Positions 1 to 7,750 of a stretch of DNA of 36,757 nucleotides are shown one piece after another. A program made the translations under genes and the position numbers. The stretch is from Xanthomonas axonopodis (GTDB lineage: Bacteria; Pseudomonadota; Gammaproteobacteria; Xanthomonadales; Xanthomonadaceae): the NCBI RefSeq assembly GCF_001304695.1, contig NZ_JFAQ01000146.1, positions 1 through 36,757 on the forward strand, in the 5' to 3' direction. The first letter of the stretch is position 1. Each line of letters begins with the position of its first letter. The notes beneath the pieces are model-generated. The model was given only the letters and a program-made list of their open reading frames with translations. It did not search any database and was not told where the DNA came from.

Positions 1-339
1 ATCTCGACGACCATCGACCGCAGCATCGATACACTGATGCCACCCTTGCTGCGGACACCGGCCACCGTAAGCGTCGCACCTACCCAACGCGACGCGCTTG
101 GCACGTCGCTGGCGGCATCGCGGGCATTCCCGCAAGTCACGCGCGACTTCAAGGAGTTTCTGGATGCGCAGGCGCAGCTCAGTTATGCCACACGTGGCGC
201 TGCGGCCAAGGTCAGCGACAATCCCGGCGGAAACTGCACGATGTTGATCCCCATCTCCCGCCTCCGTTGCCTTCAGCTGGGGCCATTGTCCAACCGCAGC
301 GTCGCAGATCCTGCAACTACGGCTGAGCGATGGGGCTAA
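1..339 (+). other. Open reading frame entering from the window edge, unrecognised
   Basis: Frame 1 is open from the first base to a TAA at 337-339, about 112 codons, with a possible ATG at 37. I recognise no domain. The first 75 codons have a plausible soluble, helix-forming composition; the last 35 look like random GC-rich translation. It could be the 3' end of a gene that starts before the window, or a remnant next to the damaged tRNA-like gene that follows. No terminator is visible after it. Confidence 0.2.
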
Positions 340-360
340 TCAGGATTCCGGAATACCCAC

Positions 361-433
361 CATTGGATAGCTCAATTGGTAGAGCAGCAGATCTGTAATC
401 TGTTAGTCGCGGGTTCGAATCCCGCTCCATGCA
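361..433 (+). tRNA. tRNA-Thr(UGU)-like gene, probably a pseudogene or attachment-site remnant
   Basis: A 73-nt cloverleaf can be laid out: D stem GCTC/GAGC (370-373, 382-385), anticodon stem GCAGA/TCTGT (387-391, 399-403), loop TCTGTAA (392-398) giving anticodon TGT, and a perfect T arm GCGGG-TTCGAAT-CCCGC (409-425). Three things argue against function. Position 33 is C, where U is essentially invariant. The acceptor stem pairs for only the inner 4 bp (TGGA/TCCA) unless a T is bulged. No CCA is encoded after the discriminator A433. It resembles threonine tRNAs in its arms. A good 3' half with a poor 5' end is what integrase-target duplications often leave, but no integrase is seen. Confidence 0.5.
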
Positions 434-783
434 TGACCTTCTCGGTCATTCCTCGGGACGCAAGTCCCTTTACGGAAACGGCCATGCCGCAGGCAGACAG
501 GCAACCCATCGTCTGACTGCAGCAGCGCCGCCCCCTGCCGGGCCCTTGCCCTGAACGCGCGTTTTGCGCCGTTCGCTACCGCTGCGCAGCACATCGCACT
601 GCGGCAGTCACGCATGTGCAGGCGCCAACAGCGCATTGCGCCCCGCACAGTCGCCGTCACCGGCGTTTCCACCTTTCAACGCCGCGTTGCATCGGCACAC
701 GTTCCGCCAGCAGTCCGACCCGGGCGGCGCAACGGCTGTAGCCCCGGATCGGACCACCAGAGCCAAACCCAAGGAGAAGTGCC
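434..783. other. 350-bp intergenic region without a supported gene
   Basis: GC-rich stretch between the tRNA-like gene and the slipin gene. I see no convincing coding frame, hairpin terminator or repeat. It should hold the promoter of the slipin-rtcB pair. A ribosome-binding site (AAGGAGAAG, 771-779) precedes the slipin ATG. Confidence 0.5.
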
Positions 784-1908
784 ATGTTCTGGACCAAGAG
801 GGTCGTGATCGGTGACAGCGAGCGCGGCCTGGTGTATCGCAACCGTCGGTTCGAGCGCGTGCTCGCCCCCGGCGTCTATCGCCTGTTCGACCCGTTGGGT
901 CGCAGCGAGGTCATCGTCCATGCCATCACGCACGGCGCCTATGTGGGCCGCGATTTGGAGATGCTGATCGACACGCTCGGCAGCGTCCTGCCGCAACACT
1001 TCGTGCTGGCCGACATCGGCACCGCGCAGGTCGGCTTGCTGATCCGCAACGGCAAGCTCGACGACGTGCTGCCACCGGGCACGCGCACGCTGTACTGGCG
1101 CGGTCCGTCGGCAATCGAGGTGCAGACCCTGCAATTGGGCGATGGGCTGCAGGTGCCCACCGATGTGCAGCGCAGGCTGCGTCAGCTCGGCACGCTGTCG
1201 CGTGTGGCGGTCTGCATGGATGTGCCGGCCGAGTCGCAAGGGCTGGTGTTCGTCGACGGCAAGCTGGTTGCACCGTTCGGGCCGGGAGCGTATGCGTTCT
1301 GGAATTTCCAGAAGAACATCACCACCGACGTGATCGATCTGCGCGTGCAGTCGGTCGAAGTGTCCGGGCAGGAGCTGTTGACCCGCGACAAGGTGTCGTT
1401 GCGGGTCAACCTGGCCGCCAGCATGCGCGTCAGCGATGCCGCGGCGATGCGTACGCGCGTGGCCAAGGCCGGCGATTACCTGTCTCGCGAGTTGCAGTAC
1501 GGCTTGCGGCGCGCGGTCTCGGCCAAGACGCTGGACGAGTTGTTGGGCGACAAGGCCTGCCTGGATGCAGATATCTTCGGGTATGTGCGCGGCAGCGTGA
1601 GCGGCTTCGGCATCGAGGTACTGGGTGTCGGCGTCAAGGAGGTGATGCTGCCGGGCGAGATGCGCGAGATCCTCAACGCTCTCGTGCAGGCGGAGAAGCA
1701 GGCGCAAGCCAACGTCATCCGTCGGCGCCAAGAGGCCAACGCCACGCGCTCGTTGCTCAACACCGCCAAGTTGATCGAAGACAGCCCGGTGCTGATGCGT
1801 TTGAAGGAACTGGAAGCGCTGGAAAAGGTCACCGAAAAGATCGACAAGCTCACCGTGTTCGGCGGCCTGGATGGCGTGCTGAAGCAATTGGTGACGATCA
1901 GGCAATGA
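784..1908 (+). CDS. Slipin family protein (SPFH/Band 7 domain)
   Basis: 374 aa, started at ATG 784 behind a strong Shine-Dalgarno. SPFH/Band 7 proteins form oligomeric membrane-associated scaffolds. Residues about 10-95 form a beta-rich N-terminal part (GLVYRNRRFERVLAPG). A second similar unit, GLVFVDGKLVAPFGPG, begins about residue 153 and leads into the Band 7 core. Residues about 290-330 are a charged, alanine-rich helix (EKQAQANVIRRRQEANATR) typical of the stomatin/slipin coiled coil. No N-terminal transmembrane helix is obvious, so membrane contact is probably peripheral or by another route. It is 54 bp upstream of rtcB on the same strand. Slipin genes are known neighbours of RtcB ligases, so a role in RNA repair at the membrane or in placing the ligase is the best inference. 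Confidence 0.9.
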   Translation: MFWTKRVVIGDSERGLVYRNRRFERVLAPGVYRLFDPLGRSEVIVHAITHGAYVGRDLEMLIDTLGSVLPQHFVLADIGTAQVGLLIRNGKLDDVLPPGTRTLYWRGPSAIEVQTLQLGDGLQVPTDVQRRLRQLGTLSRVAVCMDVPAESQGLVFVDGKLVAPFGPGAYAFWNFQKNITTDVIDLRVQSVEVSGQELLTRDKVSLRVNLAASMRVSDAAAMRTRVAKAGDYLSRELQYGLRRAVSAKTLDELLGDKACLDADIFGYVRGSVSGFGIEVLGVGVKEVMLPGEMREILNALVQAEKQAQANVIRRRQEANATRSLLNTAKLIEDSPVLMRLKELEALEKVTEKIDKLTVFGGLDGVLKQLVTIRQ

Positions 1909-1962
1909 AGGCTGCGCGTGGCAGAAGGATCTGCCAGGTACGGCCGCAAGGCAATGACAACA

Positions 1963-3183
1963 ATGAGTACATCACAACACTTTGAAGTTCTGCACGCCGA
2001 AGGCAGCACCCCGATCAAGGGCTGGGTAAGCGAGGTGCCGCTGGAAGAGCAGGCGCATGCGCAGCTGCGCAATATCGCAGCGGTCCCGTTTGTCGGTCCG
2101 TGGGTCGCGGTGATGCCAGACGTGCATCTGGGCAAAGGCGCAACCGTGGGCTCGGTGATTCCGACCCGTGGCGCCACCATCCCGGCGGCGGTCGGCGTGG
2201 ATATCGGCTGCGGCATGGCTGCAGTGCGCACCACGCTGCGCGCCAACGACCTGCCCGACAATCTGGCGCAGTTGCGTTCCAGTATCGAGCGCAGCGTGCC
2301 GGTAGGCAACGGCCGTGACGGCGAGCACTGCAAGCTGCCGGACAGCATCGAGACCCGCATCGCGCAGTCCGGGCTGGTGCAGCGTCTGGAGGCGATCAAG
2401 CAGCAGCACAAGCGCATCCGGACCGACAAGCTGGAGTGCCAGATCGGCACGCTGGGCGGCGGCAACCACTTCATCAAGATCTGCCTGGACGAAACCGATG
2501 CGGTCTGGGTGATGCTGCACAGTGCTTCGCGCGGCACCGGTAACCTGATCGGCACGTACTTCATCGAGCGCGCGCGTGAGCAACTGGCGCATCGCGTGTT
2601 GGGTTTTCATCTGCCCGACAAGGACCTGGCCTTCTTCATGCAGGGCGAGCCTTTGTTCGACGAGTACGTCGAAGCGGTGTCGTGGGCGCAGGATTACGCC
2701 CGCGAAAATCGCGAGGCGATGATGGCGCGCGTGCTGGCCGAGATGGGTCACCGCTTGCCCAAATTCCAGCTGGAGAAGCTCGCAGTCAATTGCCACCACA
2801 ACTACGTGCAGAAGGAGACGCACGGTCGCGAGGAACTGTTGATCACCCGCAAGGGCGCGGTGAGCGCACGTGCCGGCGAGCTGGGCATCATCCCGGGCAG
2901 CATGGGCACGCGCAGCTACATTGTGCGCGGGTTGGGCAATGCCGATAGTTTCCACAGCTGCAGCCACGGCGCAGGGCGCGTGATGAGCAGGACCGCTGCA
3001 CGCGCGCAGATCACACTGGCACAGCATCGGGAGGCCACCGCACATGTGGGATGCCGCAAGGATGCGGCAGTGATCGACGAGTCGCCTGCCGGGTACAAGT
3101 CCATCGATGCGGTGATGGCGGCGCAGCAGGATCTGGTCGAGGTGCTGCACACCTTGCGCCATGTGGTGTGCATCAAGGGATGA
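1963..3183 (+). CDS. rtcB: RNA-splicing ligase RtcB (3'-phosphate/5'-OH ligase)
   Basis: 406 aa from ATG 1963, close to the 408 aa of E. coli RtcB. The reading frame stays open upstream to GTG 1918, and ATG 1954 is also possible. AAGG at 1948-1951 fits 1963 best. RtcB joins RNA 3'-phosphate or 2',3'-cyclic phosphate ends to 5'-OH ends using GTP and Mn2+. Family motifs are complete: DVHLGKGATVGSVIP, VGVDIGCGM with the metal Cys at about residue 83, GGGNHFI, HSASRGTGN, NCHHNYVQ, and SCSHGAGR with the guanylylated His at about residue 335. No rtcA cyclase, archease or rtcR regulator lies nearby; the only partner is the upstream slipin. A strong terminator follows at once, so the unit is probably just slipin-rtcB. 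Confidence 0.97.
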   Translation: MSTSQHFEVLHAEGSTPIKGWVSEVPLEEQAHAQLRNIAAVPFVGPWVAVMPDVHLGKGATVGSVIPTRGATIPAAVGVDIGCGMAAVRTTLRANDLPDNLAQLRSSIERSVPVGNGRDGEHCKLPDSIETRIAQSGLVQRLEAIKQQHKRIRTDKLECQIGTLGGGNHFIKICLDETDAVWVMLHSASRGTGNLIGTYFIERAREQLAHRVLGFHLPDKDLAFFMQGEPLFDEYVEAVSWAQDYARENREAMMARVLAEMGHRLPKFQLEKLAVNCHHNYVQKETHGREELLITRKGAVSARAGELGIIPGSMGTRSYIVRGLGNADSFHSCSHGAGRVMSRTAARAQITLAQHREATAHVGCRKDAAVIDESPAGYKSIDAVMAAQQDLVEVLHTLRHVVCIKG

Positions 3184-3186
3184 AAA

Positions 3187-3210
3187 GGGCCGCACTAGCG
3201 GCCCTTTCTT
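3187..3210 (+). terminator. Rho-independent terminator after rtcB
   Basis: A 7-bp stem GGGCCGC/GCGGCCC (3187-3193, 3198-3204) closes an ACTA loop and is followed by TTTCTT. It starts 3 bp after the rtcB stop codon. Confidence 0.9.
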
Positions 3211-3388
3211 GCGGCAGACGCATTGCACGCATGAGTGAGCAAACTCATCCGCAATGCACTGCACAGTTCAGTCATGTCGCGGCGGCACTCACATCAAAGC
3301 ACGCGCGTTTCACTCTTTCGACGCCATCGTTGCGCCTCGTTCGCGGTCTGATCTACAGGGCGCATCCATCAGATAATCTGGAGGCGGT

Positions 3389-4186
3389 ATGAGCAATCTC
3401 GACAAGCAGGAACGCAAGGAAGAAGCAAAGGATTTGAACCGCGACCCGATCTCCGGTGCGCCCGGTTCGCATCCGGTTGGCGTCGGCGTGGGCGGCATCG
3501 CAGGCGGCGCGGCAGCAGGCGCGCTGGCGGGCACGGTGTTCGGGCCGCTCGGCACCTTGATTGGCGCAGCAGCCGGCGTGGTTGCGGGCGCTGCGGCTGG
3601 CAAGGGCGTGGCCGAACGGCTCGACCCCACGGTGGAGACCGAATACTGGCGCCAGGAGCATCGCAACCGTCCCTACTACAAGCAAGGCACCGAATACGAT
3701 CGCGACTACGCAACCGTCTACGGATTCGGTTTGCATGCACGTGAAACCCGCCCCACCAGCACGTGGGAAGAAACCGAAGCCACGTTGGCTGGGGAATGGC
3801 CACGTAACCGCGGGCAATCGCGCTTGGAGTGGGACGAAGCCCGGCTTGCAGCAGGCGATGCATGGGAGCGAGCGGACCGTACTCACACGGTCTACCGCGA
3901 CAGCGATACGCACTACGCGGGTCGCTTCGACAGCGTCAGTTATCGCGATGCCGACTATTCGTACGACGACTATCGCCCGGCCTATCGTTACGGCATGCAG
4001 GCGCGCCAGCAGCACGCCGGCCGCCAATGGGACGACCACCTGGAACGCGATCTGGGCGATGGTTGGGACCGCTTCAAGGCCGATTCGCGCCTGAGCTGGG
4101 AGAAGGCCAAGCACGCGGTGCGTGAGGCGTTCGATTCCGAGCATCATGAGACGGCGCGCCGCAACCCAACCGACCCGCGCGTCTAA
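3389..4186 (+). CDS. Glycine-zipper protein with duplicated aromatic C-terminal module
   Basis: 265 aa, ATG 3389 behind GGAGG (3380-3384). The N-terminus is hydrophilic (about residues 1-28). Residues about 30-75 form a glycine/alanine-rich hydrophobic zipper (GGIAGGAAAGALAG, then GAAAGVVAGAAAGKG), as in membrane-embedded glycine-zipper proteins. The remainder is acidic, Tyr/Trp-rich and duplicated. One copy begins near YATVYGFGLHAR and runs to SRLEWDEARLAAGDAW. The second begins near YRPAYRYGMQAR and runs to SRLSWEKAKHAVREAF. No named function is recognised. Proteins of this style are usually reported as stress- or osmolarity-responsive, but that is inference. It is a single gene with terminators on either side. 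Confidence 0.8.
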   Translation: MSNLDKQERKEEAKDLNRDPISGAPGSHPVGVGVGGIAGGAAAGALAGTVFGPLGTLIGAAAGVVAGAAAGKGVAERLDPTVETEYWRQEHRNRPYYKQGTEYDRDYATVYGFGLHARETRPTSTWEETEATLAGEWPRNRGQSRLEWDEARLAAGDAWERADRTHTVYRDSDTHYAGRFDSVSYRDADYSYDDYRPAYRYGMQARQQHAGRQWDDHLERDLGDGWDRFKADSRLSWEKAKHAVREAFDSEHHETARRNPTDPRV

Positions 4187-4246
4187 GGCTTGATCGCAGC
4201 GGCCTGGTAAAGATTGCCACAGCGAGCGCAATGCGTTGACCCAGGG

Positions 4247-4276
4247 CGGGCCCATTCGGGCCCGTTCTGCGTTCTG
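4247..4276 (+). terminator. Hairpin terminator after the glycine-zipper gene
   Basis: Perfect 7-bp stem CGGGCCC/GGGCCCG (4247-4253, 4258-4264) with loop ATTC, then TTCTGCGTTCT. The T tract is interrupted. A near-identical tail follows the csbD-like gene near 34720. Confidence 0.65.
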
Positions 4277-4450
4277 GAGTGATGCAAGTTCCATTGCTCG
4301 CCGGGCGGCAGTCCAAGTGCATCACTGCCGACACGCATTCCAGGGTGATCTACCCACACGACAGTCCGCGCGCACTGGGCATCCAACACGCCGGGGAAGC
4401 GACGCATGTACGCCCGCATGGCATTGCACGCGCTACCTCGTTCCGGACAG

Positions 4451-5320
4451 CTAACCTGCGGTCTTTTCCACCGCCCGGATGTCGCCGCGAAATACCGGAG
4501 TGGTCTGTTCCACTTGGGTCGCAGCAGCGCCTTGCTGATCCTTGAGCAACTGCTTGCGCGTGGCCACCACCTCCGTGGCCAGCGCGATACGCCGGCCGAC
4601 GACCATTTCGGTCAGCCAGTCGATCAGTGCACGCGTGTATTGCTGCTGGTGTTCCTTGATGCTGAGCGCATGGTCCGCACCCGCGATGAGGCGCGATGTG
4701 AGCGAACGCGCTTGCACGAACGCTTGCGCATAGTTGTGCAGCACCGGCTGCGGTACGATCACATCGTGTTCGGCTTCCACCAACAGCACATCGCCCTTGT
4801 ACTCGGCGCAGGCGGCCAGGGCGATGTTGTCGGCCGGGCGCAGGCGCTGCCGGCGGTACGCCATCAGGTCCGGGTCGGCGTTGAGGCTGACCTTGGGTTG
4901 GTCCCAGTGGGCATCCTTGTAGAGCGCAGGCGACCGCAACGCCAGCCACTCCACCGGGCGCTCGCGCGTCAGCAATGCGGACAGATAGCCCCCGTAACTC
5001 AGGCCGACCACTGCGATCGACTGCGCATCCACGTACGGCAGAGCTGCCAATTGATCGTAAGCGGCCTTGATGTCGTCCAGGTTCTGCGCGCGCGTCACAG
5101 TCTGGCGCATCGATGCGTAGCCCTCATGCCCACGCAGATCGAAGGTCATGCAGATGCAGCCCAGGCCTGCTGCCTCGCGCGCACGCACCAGGCTGTGGTG
5201 CTGGCTACCGCCCCAACCGTGCACGAACAACACCGCTGGCATGCCCGAGGGCGTGAGCAAGGTGCCACTGAGCGCGTCCTGGCCGACTGGAATGTCGATG
5301 CTGGAGAGTTTGGCTTCCAT
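4451..5320 (-). CDS. Alpha/beta hydrolase, coupled to the DUF3182 gene
   Basis: 289 aa, cytoplasmic (no signal peptide). It has an alpha/beta-hydrolase fold: oxyanion-hole HGWGG at 34-38, nucleophile elbow GLSYGG with Ser108, probable acid Asp186 (EAEHD) and His217 (GADHAL). The substrate is unknown; the sequence resembles dienelactone-hydrolase/peptidase-like esterases. The last 45 residues form a Lys/Gln-rich tail beyond the catalytic core. Its ATG overlaps the ancestral stop codon of the upstream DUF3182 gene in a TAATG arrangement (5318-5322), with AGGAGGATCT upstream, so the two genes were translationally coupled. The frameshift in DUF3182 now carries its ribosomes past this start and into the hydrolase gene in another frame. 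Confidence 0.88.
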   Translation of the reverse strand: MEAKLSSIDIPVGQDALSGTLLTPSGMPAVLFVHGWGGSQHHSLVRAREAAGLGCICMTFDLRGHEGYASMRQTVTRAQNLDDIKAAYDQLAALPYVDAQSIAVVGLSYGGYLSALLTRERPVEWLALRSPALYKDAHWDQPKVSLNADPDLMAYRRQRLRPADNIALAACAEYKGDVLLVEAEHDVIVPQPVLHNYAQAFVQARSLTSRLIAGADHALSIKEHQQQYTRALIDWLTEMVVGRRIALATEVVATRKQLLKDQQGAAATQVEQTTPVFRGDIRAVEKTAG

Positions 5321-6413
5321 TACGTCGCAGAGATCCTCCTGTATTTGTAGCGCGGCCCTGGACCGGCCTGGGTTGCGCGATAGTAGACCTGTGCATCGGC
5401 CGGCGGCTGGCCCTGATAAATTTCTTGGGTGGACGCACTACCCACTGCAATGCGGGATCTTGCTGAAACGCGGCGATTGCGGCGAGTTCGGCCGGAGTTG
5501 CGCCACCGATTCGCCAGGATTGTTCCAGCACACCGCACACTGGGGAATTGCGAGCCTCCTGACCGCTGACCACATCGTAGTTGCGGCGGGAAATCTGCAG
5601 CTCAGGATAGGCGGCGGTGACGCATCGATCGTATCTGCACGCCTGCTCGACCACCCGCCGCTCAAGCGACGGTAATGCTGTGGCCATCAACGCCTCCAAC
5701 GACCCGCGGTACACACGTAACGACGAGCCGCCATACACGTCCCTGCCGTCCGCATTGAGCACGCTGCATTGCGTGCCGTAGTACGCAATCTGGACGCCGG
5801 CAAGACACAATTCGCCCACGCTGTGCGTCATTGGCTGCAGGATATTGCGCTCCAGCACGCCGCCGTGCGTACCCAGATAGGTCTCGGGCAGGCTGTCCAG
5901 CACCTGCATCAGCTGTCGTGCATCGGCGATGCGCCACTGGTCGTTACCGCCCACTCCGGTGGGCAGCTTCAAGCGCACCTCTCCACCACCAGACAGCGCC
6001 TCGAACGCATGCACCGCATCCGGGCGAGCAAACGCTGTATAGCCCGGCAGCGTGGCGGAAACCAGTGACATGGCCAGTGCCTGATCCCAGCCTGCAGGGC
6101 TTGCCGCATTGGTGGAAATCAGTGGGTGACCGATGACCTTGGTGGCCAGGAACGCATGCGGCACGATCCCGCCGAGCAAGTCGCCGGCACCGTGGATGCC
6201 AAGCCTGCGTGCTTGTGCGGTAGTGAGCGTGTCATCGGGTACGTGAAACGTTCCAACTTCAACCACGCCATGGCCGGCGACGCCGGCATCGGGCACGCCC
6301 AGCAAATGCGCAATTTCGCGACACACCCAGGCGTGTGTTGCACGCTCATGACCATGCGCGGGCACCCGGCGCATGGCGTGCCCAAGCACCTGTCGATACT
6401 GCGCCTGTGCCAT
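5320..6413 (-). pseudogene. DUF3182 family protein, broken by a C-terminal frameshift
   Basis: ATG 6413 lies behind GGGGAGAGG. The first ~325 codons read as DUF3182 (about 360-370 aa in the family). KLPTGVGGNDQW and LERNILQPM resemble ATP-grasp nucleotide-binding segments; that reading is inference. At about 5438-5446 one base is missing. The original frame runs on as junk to a stop at 5205, inside the hydrolase gene, giving 402 aa. The other frame carries a natural ending, [18 protein letters not shown] to RRISAT, and stops at 5320-5322, overlapping the hydrolase start. Adding one base in TGGGTA gives [13 protein letters not shown] or similar. So this is either a recent mutation or a base-calling error. 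The function of DUF3182 is not established. Confidence 0.8.
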
Positions 6414-6501
6414 GACCTCTCCCCTGCGCTTGATCGCGCATCGTCAATGGCCTCGGTCGCAGCTGAGGGACGGGGCGCAAGCGGCGGGTGTTGCCGGAGC
6501 C

Positions 6502-6666
6502 TTACTTCAGTGCCAGATACAAGCCCAGCACCATCAGGAACACCACGATCAAACTGATGGCGATACGCCCGCCCCGCAATTCCAACAAGGCGTGCCACCA
6601 CACGCGCGCTTCAGGTGTGCCGCTTGCATGATGCGGCTTACGGCTACTGGTCTGGCTATCCTGCAT
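6502..6666 (-). CDS. Small single-pass membrane protein (54 aa), unrecognised
   Basis: The short frame from ATG 6666 to TAA 6502-6504 encodes 54 aa. Residues 1-20 are polar (MQDSQTSSRKPHH...), 21-35 hold two adjacent Trp and basic residues (RVWWHALLELRGGR), and 36-53 are a clean transmembrane helix rich in Ile, Val and Leu, ending LALK. This order suggests a tail-anchored or single-pass inner-membrane peptide. A weak GGAG lies 12-15 bases upstream of the start. It is 88 bp upstream of the DUF3182 gene on the same strand, so it may be the first gene of a three-gene operon with DUF3182 and the hydrolase. I do not recognise a family. Confidence 0.6.
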   Translation of the reverse strand: MQDSQTSSRKPHHASGTPEARVWWHALLELRGGRIAISLIVVFLMVLGLYLALK

Positions 6667-7074
6667 CCTGGGTACTCTCGCTCCATTACGTCGCCCCTAC
6701 CTTAATGATCAGACGTTACACAGGTGTGGAGCGGTTCAGAATCTTCCGTGAAATGCGGCATTGCGTAAGCGAATTTGCTCGATCAGCGATCATGTGGGCG
6801 GCGAAAGTGGGCACGTGCAAGTTGCTGACGTGACAAGGGAACGCATACGAGACCAATACACTGCCACGACAACAGGGCCACAAACGCGTCGCGTGGTGCA
6901 CATCGAGCACACGCAGGCGCCTGCATGCGTCGCGTGCAAATGCGCTCGGGCAATCTGACCAATTAAGCGTGCAATGCGCTGCAACCCTGCAATGGTCAGG
7001 TTCGATGATCATTCGTTGACATAACTGTAGTTACTCTGCAGGTCAAGTTTGTTTATACCGGAACACCCCAAGTC
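6667..7074. other. 408-bp divergent intergenic region
   Basis: Lies between the minus-strand 54-aa gene and the plus-strand gene at 7075, so it should hold promoters for both directions. It is less GC-rich near 7000-7060 (TTGACATAACTGTAG and GTTTATACC), which fits a promoter for the plus-strand gene, but spacing does not give a clean -35/-10 pair. No gene or repeat is seen. Confidence 0.4.
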
Positions 7075-7356
7075 ATGAGCAGAGATCCATCCGTCATCGA
7101 TGTACAGGCCGAAATCGCGCATTGGCAGGCGCGGCATGCCCAGGGCAATCTCGGCGCAGGCAAGTTCAGCGAATTGTCCCCGGTGGTGAAAATGGCCTGC
7201 GATATCTATCTGCAAGCCCCGCGTTCGAGCGACCAGGAACGTCTGCGCCTCTTCCGGGACCGCTTGGAGCACCACTTCATTTCATCGAGCACGCAGTCCA
7301 ACTACGAACAGTTGGCAACCGATTGCTGGCAGCGCTTGGGCGCGCGTAATAATTGA
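7075..7356 (+). CDS. Conserved-looking hypothetical protein, 93 aa
   Basis: ATG 7075 after a weak ribosome-binding site. It is soluble and mainly helical, with no signal peptide or transmembrane segment. Visible pieces are an N-terminal helix (VIDVQAEIAHWQARH), a middle LSPVVKMACDIYLQAP, and a charged helix RLRLFRDRLEHHF. No known motif is recognised. Codon composition is like the neighbours, which supports a real gene. It is 43 bp upstream of the next gene on the same strand, and the two may be co-transcribed up to the terminator at 7687. Confidence 0.65.
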   Translation: MSRDPSVIDVQAEIAHWQARHAQGNLGAGKFSELSPVVKMACDIYLQAPRSSDQERLRLFRDRLEHHFISSSTQSNYEQLATDCWQRLGARNN

Positions 7357-7399
7357 GTCCGCAGTACCGAGCAACACCTGTTTTTCATAGGAGATCGTC

Positions 7400-7675
7400 A
7401 TGAAAACCCCGTATCAAGTGCAGCAGGAGCTGGAAAGACTGGAGCGGTTGGTACCGCACATCGTCAGCGACCAGGGCGACCGCGCGGAGGAAATCCTTGG
7501 CTTCCACGTCGCCAGTCTGCTGGGCAGCGCGCCGGTCAGCGAACACGCGTTGATTCGCGAACGCACCGCCCGCATGGCACGTACCTGCCGCAGTGCACAG
7601 GATGCCGTGCGCGCCCCCGAGGTGCCTGCCCGACCATTGGGCATGTCGCCCGTCGCCCAGCCGCAATGGGCCTGA
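7400..7675 (+). CDS. Hypothetical protein, 91 aa, helical N-terminus
   Basis: ATG 7400 behind AGGAGAT at good spacing. The N-terminal 25 residues form an amphipathic helix (YQVQQELERLERLV). The middle (about 28-70) looks helical, and the C-terminal 20 residues are Pro-rich and probably disordered. No family is recognised and there is no secretion signal. It follows the 93-aa gene by 43 bp and is closed by a strong terminator 12 bp after its stop, so the two probably form a small operon. Confidence 0.7.
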   Translation: MKTPYQVQQELERLERLVPHIVSDQGDRAEEILGFHVASLLGSAPVSEHALIRERTARMARTCRSAQDAVRAPEVPARPLGMSPVAQPQWA

Positions 7676-7686
7676 CCGACCTCCCC

Positions 7687-7708
7687 GGAGCCGCCTAGCG
7701 GCTCCTTT
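7687..7708 (+). terminator. Rho-independent terminator
   Basis: 8-bp stem GGAGCCGC/GCGGCTCC (7687-7694, 7698-7705) with a CTA loop, followed by TTT. Confidence 0.8.
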
Positions 7709-7750
7709 GCATTCCACCCTCGGCAATTGCCGATTCATTTGAGGACCCTC

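Noticed and set aside
403-672. Minus-strand frame ending in SGIRTRD over the tRNA-like gene
   Set aside because: This ending is a known artefact of translating the complement of tRNA T arms.
694-707. Sigma-54-like GG-N10-GC (GGCAC...CCGC) before the slipin gene
   Set aside because: Only the -24 half fits; the -12 half is CCGC instead of TTGC, and no RtcR-type activator is in the window.
676-1905. Minus-strand 409-codon frame opposite the slipin gene
   Set aside because: Antisense of a clear SPFH gene, His/Gln/Arg-rich without any domain.
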